Below are positions 25,203 through 33,019 of a DNA stretch of 64,000 nucleotides, piece by piece. The stretch is from Bacteroidota bacterium (lineage in GTDB: Bacteria; Bacteroidota; Bacteroidia; Bacteroidales; Paludibacteraceae): the NCBI GenBank assembly GCA_017860295.1, contig JAFNAS010000008.1:62001-126000 (forward strand), given 5' to 3'. The notes beneath the pieces are model-generated. The model had not been told where the DNA came from. It searched no databases and saw only the letters and a program-made list of their open reading frames with translations. Each line of letters opens with the position of its first letter. The first letter of the stretch is position 1. Both the position numbers and the translations under genes were made by a program.

Positions 25203-26441
25203 TTTCAATAAATCTATACGGTTGTTTTCAACTTTCAGTATCCTAAAGTTGAACTGATGCACTTTGATCGATTCACCGACTTTCGGAAGACTTTGATAAT
25301 GGCTTAAGATGTAGCCGGCAATAGTACTATATTCATCCGATTCGGGTATTTGAAGGTCGAAAAGCTCATTCACCTGATCGATTTCCATTCTTCCTGACAG
25401 AATATACTCTCCGTTTTCCAGCTTCTTTGCAATGAGTCCACTCCGGTCGTGTTCATCTTCTATTTCCCCGAATATCTCTTCCAGGATATCTTCTAGGGTT
25501 ACGATACCGGCAGTTCCTCCATATTCATCGACTACGGCGGCAATACTTTTCTTTTGCTGGTTGAAAAGTTTCATTAGCTTGTTGGCCTGCATCGTTTCCG
25601 GTACGATAGGCACGCTATTGATATGTTGCGACCACGTGTCCGGATGGCGTAACATTTCGGATGAGTGTATATAGCCGACAATGGAATCGATGTTGTTTCT
25701 GTAGAGCAGTATCTTCGAGTGTCCGGTTTCAATAAATAACTGTTTCAGCTGCGCAAGCGACGCTTCAGATTCGTCGATGGCAACTATTTCGGTGCGAGGT
25801 ACCATGCAATCGCGTAGTTTGACGGAAGAAAAATCGAGTGCATTCTGGAATATTTTCACTTCTGTATCCAAGTCTTGCTCTTCATCCTGGTGTTCAATAC
25901 TTTCCTGAATAAGATGATCCAGATCGACTCGGGAAAAAACATGATGATGTTTTGAATTTACGTTAACTCCAACCAATTTGAGCATGCCGACCGAAAGCCA
26001 TATACTGATTTTTGAAATCGGATAAAGAATAATATAGAACAAAAAGAAGATAGGCGAGAAAATACGCAACCATAGGTTGGGATTAGAACGAAAAATGATT
26101 TTCGGAATGTATTCTCCGGCAAACAAGATGAAAACGGTGGCCAAAACTGTTTCCAGTAGTGAAATCAGTAAATCGCTTCCAGTGACAATTGAGAGCAGCG
26201 GATGCATCAATTCGGCGGTCATGATGCTGAAGATGACCAAGGCTACATTATTTCCTACTAACGTAGTGGTAATGAATTGTTCGGGATAGCGGTAAAAAAT
26301 TGATAGAAAAAAATTGGTGACATGACTCTGACTCTTCTCCAATTCAAATCTCAATTTGTTTGAAGAGATATATGCTATTTCCATTCCCGAAAAGAAAGCA
26401 GAAAATAACAGAGAGAGACTGATAATGAAGTAAATATCCAT
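25188..26441 (-). CDS. CNNM/CBS-domain membrane protein (hemolysin C/CorC family, GldE-like)
   Basis: A 417-residue inner-membrane protein. The CNNM (DUF21) domain spans about residues 1-185 with 3-4 transmembrane segments and the motif [20 protein letters not shown] pair follows (about 205-330, with [13 protein letters not shown] and [25 protein letters not shown] shared by the family). A CorC_HlyC C-terminal domain lies at about 345-415. In Bacteroidota this architecture is linked to divalent-cation transport and, in gliding species, to GldE. Nothing here shows gliding genes, so only the family is called. It follows lptC by 5 nt and is the last gene of a coaX-omp-lptC operon. Confidence 0.88.
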   Translation of the reverse strand: MDIYFIISLSLLFSAFFSGMEIAYISSNKLRFELEKSQSHVTNFFLSIFYRYPEQFITTTLVGNNVALVIFSIMTAELMHPLLSIVTGSDLLISLLETVLATVFILFAGEYIPKIIFRSNPNLWLRIFSPIFFLFYIILYPISKISIWLSVGMLKLVGVNVNSKHHHVFSRVDLDHLIQESIEHQDEEQDLDTEVKIFQNALDFSSVKLRDCMVPRTEIVAIDESEASLAQLKQLFIETGHSKILLYRNNIDSIVGYIHSSEMLRHPDTWSQHINSVPIVPETMQANKLMKLFNQQKKSIAAVVDEYGGTAGIVTLEDILEEIFGEIEDEHDRSGLIAKKLENGEYILSGRMEIDQVNELFDLQIPESDEYSTIAGYILSHYQSLPKVGESIKVHQFNFRILKVENNRIDLLKLCLD

Positions 26442-26446
26442 TGATA

Positions 26447-27022
26447 TTACATGGCTGGGCTAACCGGAATAATGCCTTTAGGCTGCTTAATTGTATATTG
26501 TGTCAGCGTCTGATTGGATTCAAAACCTATTCCGGTAATTATTTTTGTATGCTGTGTAACCTTTATTAGAGAGTCGGAATATATCTTTTGATCGCGTTGG
26601 CTCCAGAATATTTGTTCGCTTTCAAACATGTCCCCCTGTATATTAATCATCCGTACTTTTCCGTCCAAACGCCAAAGCTGCTTTACCTGAAAGTAATATG
26701 CTTTTTTACAGTTTATTTCGGCATCAACATGGAATGACTGGTCAAATCGTTGTAGATGTATACCTTTTGGAAAGGCCCAGTACGGTTCGGTAGCCCGATC
26801 ATAAATGTACCATGCCGGAGTAATAATCCGGTAACGCGTGATTCCGGAATCGGAGATCAGTGTCGTTACGTTTTCAGCATACATTCTGGGTAGCTTGGTT
26901 CTGTCTATCTGTTTGACCGGAGCCTCTGATTCTGTCTTTGTACATCCTGTACAAAAGCACAAAACAACCGCTCCAAGAGCGATTGTTAAGCACTTTATTT
27001 TGTATTTGCTATGTCGATGCAT
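26447..27022 (-). CDS. lptC: LPS export ABC transporter periplasmic protein LptC
   Basis: A 191-residue membrane-anchored protein that passes LPS from the LptBFG transporter to LptA. The N-terminus has a lipoprotein-type signal (VVLCFCTGC, Cys at about 26), which is common in Bacteroidota LptC. The beta-jellyroll begins at MYAENVTTLISDSGITRYRI (about 47-66), and DAEINCKKAYYFQVKQLWRLDGKV (about 99-122) matches the family's core. It is co-transcribed with the outer membrane protein gene upstream and the CNNM gene downstream. Confidence 0.88.
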   Translation of the reverse strand: MHRHSKYKIKCLTIALGAVVLCFCTGCTKTESEAPVKQIDRTKLPRMYAENVTTLISDSGITRYRIITPAWYIYDRATEPYWAFPKGIHLQRFDQSFHVDAEINCKKAYYFQVKQLWRLDGKVRMINIQGDMFESEQIFWSQRDQKIYSDSLIKVTQHTKIITGIGFESNQTLTQYTIKQPKGIIPVSPAM

Positions 27023-27047
27023 TTCTATTGCCAGCTTCTCGTCAATA

Positions 27048-28307
27048 TTAAAGTTTACGTTTGAAAAACCAGATTTCGTTCAATGAAAGATCCAGCGTAA
27101 ATCGGAAATAATTTTCTTGAATGGAACTTGTCGTCGATTTTCCTTTTATACCATATTCAAAAGAGGTATTGACTAAGCTTCTGGATGACCGGAGCGGAAA
27201 GCCGAATCCACAAGTGATGGCTTTCTGACTGGGGGTATAACCATTGACATTAATATAAGAAGTGGAATAATATGCTCCGAATCTGAAACTCATACGTTGG
27301 AAATAGGTCTTTCCATAAGGATTATCGATATATTCGCCTCCGATAGAAACTTTCTCCCGGTTACGAAGTACTCCCGTTTGCCCGAAATACTTGGCATTGG
27401 CCCAGTTTTGATGCAAAAAGTCAGCGCCTATAGTTAATCGGTTATCGTATGTGTAACTTGCTCCAATTCCAAACTGCATCGGAGTTTCAAAATAGTGAGA
27501 TGTAGGAGTTTTGATTGTGCTGTCCAATCCCAGAATCAGCATATCATACGAACCATGCAAGTTCATTTTTGGTTCAAACATGGCACCGATTGTGACATAT
27601 CCTTTGTTAGAAACCTTTCCGAAAATTTGTGTGCCCAGACGAACATTAAATGAGCTGACATCTATTTTGATATATTCAGAAGTAGTGTGTGTGGTCAGCG
27701 AGGAATTTGATATGTCGTCAATAGATAACCCACGTGAATAGGTATTATTCCCAAACAGATAAATGGCATTGGCACCAAGTGATATGTGGTTGAAGAGTCG
27801 TACCGATAAACCGGCATATACCTGAGAGATTCCTCCCGTGCCTTTATAGCTTCGAGTATAATTGATGGTATCGGTAAGCCCGGAAAACTTCGTTGTTCCG
27901 GTTAAAGAATAGTCATATCCAGTGACGGAAAACGGGATGATCCCGATACTTGTCCCGACATATTTATTCAGAGGCATTTGCATAGCTAAATAGTCCAAAT
28001 TCCCGTTATGAGTGGAACGACTCCCGCTAGCGTCATTGAACTGTGATATTAAGCCGGAAATTCCTAAATCAAACAAAAAAGTCATGGAATCAACTGCACT
28101 GTATGATGCCGGATTTGCCGGATTGATAGAGGCATGGTCTCGTATTCCGTATCCAATGCCACCCATTGCCTGACTACGTCCCAAAGCCGGTTCTCGCAAT
28201 TCTCCGAGCCCGTATCGGGTATAAGGCGAATTAGTATTGTTTTGTGCCATTACGGCAACACCCATTATTAAAGCAGCAAGTGCGCAAACGATTCTATAGC
28301 TGTGCAT
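27048..28307 (-). CDS. Outer membrane beta-barrel protein, uncharacterised
   Basis: A 419-residue protein with a signal peptide (about 1-21, ending VMAQ), followed by SPYTRYGLGEL and the motif RSQAMGGIGYGIRDHASINPANPASYSAVDSMTFLFDLG. This 'NPANPASY' pattern is typical of FadL/PorV-like Bacteroidota barrels. Alternating amphipathic strands run to the end, which reads LNEIWFFKRKL. Function is unknown. It overlaps the coaX 3' end by 14 nt, which supports co-transcription with coaX, lptC and the CNNM gene. It may have a role in envelope biogenesis, judged only from neighbours. Confidence 0.75.
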   Translation of the reverse strand: MHSYRIVCALAALIMGVAVMAQNNTNSPYTRYGLGELREPALGRSQAMGGIGYGIRDHASINPANPASYSAVDSMTFLFDLGISGLISQFNDASGSRSTHNGNLDYLAMQMPLNKYVGTSIGIIPFSVTGYDYSLTGTTKFSGLTDTINYTRSYKGTGGISQVYAGLSVRLFNHISLGANAIYLFGNNTYSRGLSIDDISNSSLTTHTTSEYIKIDVSSFNVRLGTQIFGKVSNKGYVTIGAMFEPKMNLHGSYDMLILGLDSTIKTPTSHYFETPMQFGIGASYTYDNRLTIGADFLHQNWANAKYFGQTGVLRNREKVSIGGEYIDNPYGKTYFQRMSFRFGAYYSTSYINVNGYTPSQKAITCGFGFPLRSSRSLVNTSFEYGIKGKSTTSSIQENYFRFTLDLSLNEIWFFKRKL

Positions 28308-29022
28308 TATAAGTTAATATTCGGTTAAGTCCTATCAGTACTAAGTTTGGTTCTGCAAAGATGGGGTTTTTTAGCCTTGCCACAAAAGGAATTGAGCCTC
28401 TACCAGTTAAAAAAACTGAAAGACTTGGGTACTTTTGCATAAACAAAGTTATGTATCCTTCTATTTCAAATTCAATACCTTGCATGACTCCTGCCGTTAT
28501 TGCTTCGATCGTGTTTTTTCCAATTAAATAATTGGGCATTTTTTCTTCGACCAATGGCAGTTTGCCCGTAAATTCGTGTAATGCACGAAACCGTATTCGG
28601 GCTCCCGGAGCAATATTTCCACCCTGAAATGTATTATCGGCAGAAACGATGTCGTACGTAATGGCTGTTCCTGCATCGATAATCAGTAAATTGGTATCCG
28701 GACACAGCCAGTTGGCACCCACAGCCGCAGCTATTCTGTCTTTTCCAAGAGTTTGAGGAGTTGAATATCCATTCTTGATGGGTAGTGGAGTCTCGTGGGT
28801 CAGTTCTATGAAGTAGGCCGGGTGTTTCAGCAGGTATTGTTTTGTCGTTTCATCAATAGTAATGACCGAACAAAGTATAACGGCTGTAATTTGAAAACGG
28901 TTGAAAAAAGCGGCAATGATTTCCTGAGTCAAAAGGGAATGCCTCTCAACCAATAATAACCTGTCTTGCTCGAAGACGGCAATTTTGACAGAGCTGTTAC
29001 CTTGGTCTATAATCAGATTCAT
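28294..29022 (-). CDS. coaX: Type III pantothenate kinase CoaX
   Basis: A 242-residue kinase for the first step of coenzyme A synthesis. It has the ASKHA-fold motifs of type III enzymes: an N-terminal phosphate-1 motif IDQGNSSVKIAVF (about 4-16), GKDRIAAAVGANWL (about 94-107), LLIIDAGTAITYDIV (about 114-128), and GGNIAPGARIRFRALHEFT (about 135-153). The ATG at 29022 gives the canonical MNLIIDQGN start; an upstream in-frame start at 29046 lies in the terminator of rplS. It is the first gene of the coaX-omp-lptC-CNNM group. Confidence 0.94.
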   Translation of the reverse strand: MNLIIDQGNSSVKIAVFEQDRLLLVERHSLLTQEIIAAFFNRFQITAVILCSVITIDETTKQYLLKHPAYFIELTHETPLPIKNGYSTPQTLGKDRIAAAVGANWLCPDTNLLIIDAGTAITYDIVSADNTFQGGNIAPGARIRFRALHEFTGKLPLVEEKMPNYLIGKNTIEAITAGVMQGIEFEIEGYITLFMQKYPSLSVFLTGRGSIPFVARLKNPIFAEPNLVLIGLNRILTYNAQL

Positions 29023-29044
29023 TTTTGCTACTAACGTTACAATC

Positions 29045-29071
29045 AAAAAAAGGAAACTCGCGTGAGCTTCC
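29045..29071 (-). terminator. Terminator after rplS
   Basis: An 8-bp stem (GGAAGCTC with GAGTTTCC on the minus strand, one G-U pair, 4-nt loop) is followed by TTTTTTT. It lies between rplS and coaX. Confidence 0.85.
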
Positions 29072-29100
29072 TTTTTATCATTGACTGTTTGAGAAACAAA

Positions 29101-29448
29101 TCAAATACGTTTTTCTTTGATACGGGCTTTTTTACCGGTAAGTTCACGCAAATAATATAATTTTGCTCTACGAACTTTACCAACTTTGTTCACTGTAATG
29201 CTATCGATAAAAGGAGAATCCATCGGAAAGATACGTTCAACGCCGATATTATCGGACATTTTACGAACTGTGAAACGTTTTTTGTCCCCATGGCCAGTAA
29301 TTTTAATTACCACACCTTTGTACTGCTGGATACGTTCTTTGTTTCCTTCAATAATACGATAAGCAACAGTGATTGTATCACCGCTTTTAAATACAGGAAG
29401 GCTACGCTCTACAGCGAAAGCTTGTTCTGCAACTTTAACTAAATCCAT
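29101..29448 (-). CDS. rplS: 50S ribosomal protein L19
   Basis: A 115-residue ribosomal protein at the 30S-50S interface. Signatures: [20 protein letters not shown] (about 20-39), QQYKGVVI (about 41-48), [18 protein letters not shown] (about 61-78), and [29 protein letters not shown] at the end. It is not next to trmD, which in this window lies about 28 kb away. It has its own strong promoter and its own terminator. Confidence 0.97.
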   Translation of the reverse strand: MDLVKVAEQAFAVERSLPVFKSGDTITVAYRIIEGNKERIQQYKGVVIKITGHGDKKRFTVRKMSDNIGVERIFPMDSPFIDSITVNKVGKVRRAKLYYLRELTGKKARIKEKRI

Positions 29449-29531
29449 TGTTTGTCAATTAATTAATTTAGAGCTAGCACGCAACATAACAGTTCTCTCT
29501 CTTCTGCCAGCGATTACGGCTAAATGGTTTG

Positions 29532-29562
29532 CAAAGGTAACTGTTTTTCCTTAATTCCCAAA
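29532..29562 (-). promoter_or_regulatory. Promoter of rplS
   Basis: A perfect Bacteroidota promoter: TTTG (29559-29562), 19 nt, then TACCTTTG (29532-29539). The leader to the ATG is about 75 nt. Confidence 0.85.
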
Positions 29563-29583
29563 GGGTAAATAAAAATTGTGCAA

Positions 29584-30423
29584 TTATTTCTTCCTTTCGA
29601 GGCCATATTCTACTTTTGTACGAGGTGTTGTTATTTCGTGATGATCGAATGTGACTTCGTCCTTGTAAATCAATTTATCGGAGGTTAGCTGAAATCCGGA
29701 AAAAGATTCGTCTGGTATTCGATTTTCTTTGGTTGAATTGTTATTCAAATGACTGAATATTAAAATATTGCGTTTTGGATCATATTGTAATGCTAGTGTA
29801 TGCCCGGACGAGTATGGTAGTGTTACTCGGTAACTGCTTTGGTTATTTTGGATGAATAGAGGCAGTCCAAAAGTGAGTGTATTCTCTTTTATCGAAAGTA
29901 CATCCATGACCTTGAAATTCAGATCGCTCGAATAGTGCGACCATCCCAGTAAAATATAATGGACTTCATTTTGATAGCTGACCGGAATAGCTGTGTAATA
30001 AAGGGCACCATACCAATTTTTTGCATTGATAGTACGATCGTTTTCGGGTAGGTAGCCTGAGCGGTCTTGTGCCAAATAAACCAATTTATGGCTGGCGAAT
30101 TGAAAGTAAGAAAAAAAACGATAGTCTCCGTCGGTTGAAATGTAGTTCCACGAATAAATTCTGAGCTTCCGATCGGTAGAATAGACTTTGCCCAGATAGG
30201 GAAGTGAGTCGAATGCATACTCAAAAGATGAATCGTTCTGAAGCGAGACATTCAGTTGTTGACAAATGGAATCGTTCAAAAGAGACCGAAGGGAGTCTGA
30301 AGGTGCCTGATACAGTTTACCAAACAATGTCTTTAATGAAAACTCTTCGCGTGATAAATTGCCGGCGTGAATTGTTCCACATAGCAGACTCTCGATGATT
30401 AGGATAACCCAAATATGGCGCAT
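29584..30423 (-). CDS. Hypothetical exported protein
   Basis: A 279-residue protein with a signal peptide (MRHIWVILIIESLLCGTIHA). The mature part is beta-rich, with RIYSWNYISTDGDYRFFSYFQ (about 87-107), NWYGALYYTAIP (about 137-148) and HYILLGWSHYSSDLNFKVMDVLS (about 155-177). I do not recognise a named family; similar proteins occur next to housekeeping genes in Bacteroidales. A periplasmic or outer-membrane location is likely. It lies downstream of yebC and its terminator and upstream of the rplS promoter, so it seems to be a single-gene unit. Confidence 0.65.
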   Translation of the reverse strand: MRHIWVILIIESLLCGTIHAGNLSREEFSLKTLFGKLYQAPSDSLRSLLNDSICQQLNVSLQNDSSFEYAFDSLPYLGKVYSTDRKLRIYSWNYISTDGDYRFFSYFQFASHKLVYLAQDRSGYLPENDRTINAKNWYGALYYTAIPVSYQNEVHYILLGWSHYSSDLNFKVMDVLSIKENTLTFGLPLFIQNNQSSYRVTLPYSSGHTLALQYDPKRNILIFSHLNNNSTKENRIPDESFSGFQLTSDKLIYKDEVTFDHHEITTPRTKVEYGLERKK

Positions 30424-30434
30424 AGTCAATAAGA

Positions 30435-30466
30435 ATAAAAAGCCCTTCTGTGATTACACGAAGGGC
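30435..30466 (-). terminator. Terminator after yebC
   Basis: A 7-bp GC-rich stem (GCCCTTC with GAAGGGC) with an 11-nt loop is followed on the minus strand by TTTTTATT. Confidence 0.8.
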
Positions 30467-30490
30467 CTTTGTATACCAAGACAAGTGTTA

Positions 30491-31201
30491 TTATTTCATG
30501 TTATGATAGACGTTTTGAACGTCTTCGTCATCTTCAATTCTTTCAATCAGTTTCATTACCTGAGCTTGTTCTTCTTCATTCAATTCTTTTGTGTCGTTGG
30601 GAATACGTTCAAATTCGGCACTGATAATTTCGAATTCGTTTTCCTCAAGGTACTTCTGTATCTTATTGAACGATTCAAATTCGCCATAAAGAATTACCTC
30701 ATTTTCTTCGGCAAAAATTTCGTCAACACCATAGTCAATCAATTCAAATTCAATGTCTTCCAAATCCATATCTTGTTTCGGAACGATTTTGAAAACACTT
30801 TTGCGATCGAACAAAAATGAAAGGCTACCGGTTACTCCCAGAGAACCTCCTAATTTATTGAAGTAACTTCTGACATTAGCAACAGTACGGGTAGGATTGT
30901 CGGTTGCAGTTTCCACAACAACAGCAATGCCATGAGGAGCATAGCCTTCATAAACCATTTCTTTGTAATCGGCTTCATCCTTTGAAATGGCTTTTTTTAT
31001 GGCACGTTCCACATTCTCTTTCGGCATGTTTTCTGCTTTTGCATTTTGCATTAAAGCACGAAGCCGAGGATTACCGGTCGGATCAGGTCCACCGGCCTTT
31101 ACCGCAATTGATATTTCTTTACCCAGTTTAGTAAACACGCGGGCCATATTGCCCCATCTTTTCATTTTACGTGCTTTTCTGTATTCAAATGCTCTTCCCA
31201 T
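30491..31201 (-). CDS. yebC: YebC/PmpR/TACO1-family protein
   Basis: A 236-residue protein of the YebC family, described as transcriptional regulators and more recently as translation factors acting on stalled ribosomes. Signatures: MGRAFEYRKARKMKRW, FTKLGKEISIAVKAGGPDP (about 23-41), NVERAIKKA (about 63-71), YEGYAPHGIAVVVETATDN (about 83-101), and NLGGSLG-like NKLGGSLGVTGSLSFLFD (about 114-131). The start and length match the family. It probably shares a transcript with the upstream barrel protein gene, 68 nt away. Confidence 0.92.
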   Translation of the reverse strand: MGRAFEYRKARKMKRWGNMARVFTKLGKEISIAVKAGGPDPTGNPRLRALMQNAKAENMPKENVERAIKKAISKDEADYKEMVYEGYAPHGIAVVVETATDNPTRTVANVRSYFNKLGGSLGVTGSLSFLFDRKSVFKIVPKQDMDLEDIEFELIDYGVDEIFAEENEVILYGEFESFNKIQKYLEENEFEIISAEFERIPNDTKELNEEEQAQVMKLIERIEDDEDVQNVYHNMK

Positions 31202-31269
31202 AAAATGTTATTCTCTTGAAGATTGATTCTGCATCAACCTGAAATTGTGATAAATTAGTGTTTGTCCGT

Positions 31270-32214
31270 TTATCGACCCATTCGTTGATGTCCACCTTTT
31301 GTTTGGTTATTAGATGGCGGTTCAATGGATTTCTGAGGTTGTTCGTAGGTTTTTTTCTTTCCTTTCGGTAGAGGTTCGCCACTGATATTAACATGCCAGG
31401 CGGCTTTTACTCCAAATGACATTAAACGATTGAAATTAACTGTATTGGAGCAAGGAATACCTATATATTGAAGAGATGGATATATTAAATTAGTGGACCC
31501 TACTGTTTTTTGTGCGTCGTTAAGTCCATATTCGCCAAAAGCACTGAAAGTAAGATAGGTGGTTTTTCGTAGTTTTTTCAGATATCCTATTTCAAATAAA
31601 GCATTGTACGACTTTTGGGTGGAAAGCATGCCATGATTGCCTTTTAAATCGGTAGAGGTAAAACCTAACCATGGAAGGTCGGATAAAGTGGTATTGAGAT
31701 TTTCGTATTTGCCGGTAGTTGTTACTGAACCTCCGCTTACATGATAATAACCAGCCAAAGGAAGCGACACTTTTATACCACCAGCCACATACAATGCATT
31801 TCCGGAGGGGAGATAATAACGATAATGCAGCATCAGAGGGAGTTCGATGCGATACAGAATATCCTGTTCTTTGATTTTGCTATCGACTTTTATTTGTTCT
31901 GTGTATGGTAATCCATCACTATCGTAGGTTGTATACGTATAGGAAGTCCCGGCTTTGATGCTTGAAAAAGCTGTGTAAGTGGCAAAGTCCACTCCGGTGG
32001 TGAAGCCCCAGTGAGGAGTTGGAAAAAAGCCTCCGCCAATTCCGACCCGTAAACCCGGGCCATTCAGTTGCGAACCATTCGCTGGATTGTAATTGTATCC
32101 AAACATACCGGTTGATGCACTTCCATATAATTCAAAACCTTTTAGATGAAGCTTTTGAGCAAACATGGAAATGGAAAGTAATATCGCGAATAAAGAAACG
32201 ATTATTTTTTTCAT
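31270..32214 (-). CDS. Outer membrane beta-barrel protein (PorT/OMP_b-brl-like)
   Basis: A 314-residue protein with a signal peptide (about 1-19, ending MFAQ) and a small-barrel pattern: FELYGSASTGMFGYNY (about 27-42), GLRVGIGGGFFPTPHWGFTTGVDF (about 53-76), IELPLMLHYRYYLP (about 126-139), and FSAFGEYGLND. The last 40 residues are polar and Lys/Gln/Pro-rich (KGKKKTYEQP) beyond the last strand, which is unusual for a barrel that should end in an aromatic residue. Function is unknown. It starts 27 nt after a T9SS cargo gene and is probably co-transcribed with it. Confidence 0.7.
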   Translation of the reverse strand: MKKIIVSLFAILLSISMFAQKLHLKGFELYGSASTGMFGYNYNPANGSQLNGPGLRVGIGGGFFPTPHWGFTTGVDFATYTAFSSIKAGTSYTYTTYDSDGLPYTEQIKVDSKIKEQDILYRIELPLMLHYRYYLPSGNALYVAGGIKVSLPLAGYYHVSGGSVTTTGKYENLNTTLSDLPWLGFTSTDLKGNHGMLSTQKSYNALFEIGYLKKLRKTTYLTFSAFGEYGLNDAQKTVGSTNLIYPSLQYIGIPCSNTVNFNRLMSFGVKAAWHVNISGEPLPKGKKKTYEQPQKSIEPPSNNQTKGGHQRMGR

Positions 32215-32241
32215 TTGTCTTATTGAAAAATGGGTGACAGA

Positions 32242-32832
32242 TTATTTTACAAACAACTTTTGGATTGACGTACTGCCATCTTCGAGTTGAATGCGAACCA
32301 TGTAACAACCTACTACCGATGGAGCTTCTACGGCTGCACTAATATCGGAGGTGGTGTACTGGCGAACCATTACCCCACTCATTGTAAATATCTGAATTTT
32401 AGCTAATTGTATGTCTGACGAGGTCGTCTTTATGCTCACTGTGCTGTTTTTAGATACCGGATTGGGTGCAACAGAAACTTTTGATAATGTGTAACTGACA
32501 TGGAAGGCAACTGTGTCGGAAGTCAGACTCGTCCCGTTTGCTAAAGTGGCAACAACATAGTAATATCCATACATTCCTGCTCCACCTTTGGTGTAGTATT
32601 GCGAGGTAGCTCCATTAATAGGACCAAAATGTGTTGGTTTTTCTTGTGTTAAATCTATGCCGGTTGGCGATATTGAGTCGACATACCATTGATAAGACTT
32701 GAAAATGTTCAACGTGTCGCTGCAGATTAATACGCGACCGCTCCATCGGGAGTAGATTTGGGGAGTTGTTTGTGCCTGAGCCAAACAAGCAATGAAACCC
32801 AAAGCAAAGAAAAGCAATAGAATACGCTTCAT
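32242..32832 (-). CDS. Small secreted protein with T9SS type A sorting domain
   Basis: A 196-residue protein. The signal peptide (about 1-20, ending AQAQ) is followed by an Ig-like beta domain (about 22-112, with KSYQWYVDSISPTG and YYYVVATLANGTSLTSDTV) and a C-terminal T9SS sorting domain (about 120-196, with VAPNPVSKNSTVSI and ending QKLFVK). It should be exported to the surface or medium. The single Ig-like module gives no enzyme activity and may act as an adhesin or matrix protein. A -7 box (TACATTTG, 32952-32959) lies upstream. Confidence 0.8.
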   Translation of the reverse strand: MKRILLLFFALGFIACLAQAQTTPQIYSRWSGRVLICSDTLNIFKSYQWYVDSISPTGIDLTQEKPTHFGPINGATSQYYTKGGAGMYGYYYVVATLANGTSLTSDTVAFHVSYTLSKVSVAPNPVSKNSTVSIKTTSSDIQLAKIQIFTMSGVMVRQYTTSDISAAVEAPSVVGCYMVRIQLEDGSTSIQKLFVK

Positions 32833-33019
32833 TTGAATCTAAAAAATTAATAGAAATGTTTTGTTGCTCTTGTTTACAAGTTTACACCCAGTTTTGCTGC
32901 TCGAACTGCACAACGTTTTGACAGGAAAAATGAAATGTGACAACGAGAGTGCAAATGTACATAATTTATTTCAAGTGCATCGACAAAAAATACTAAAAAG
33001 GCCGTGGCAGAGGGTTTGC

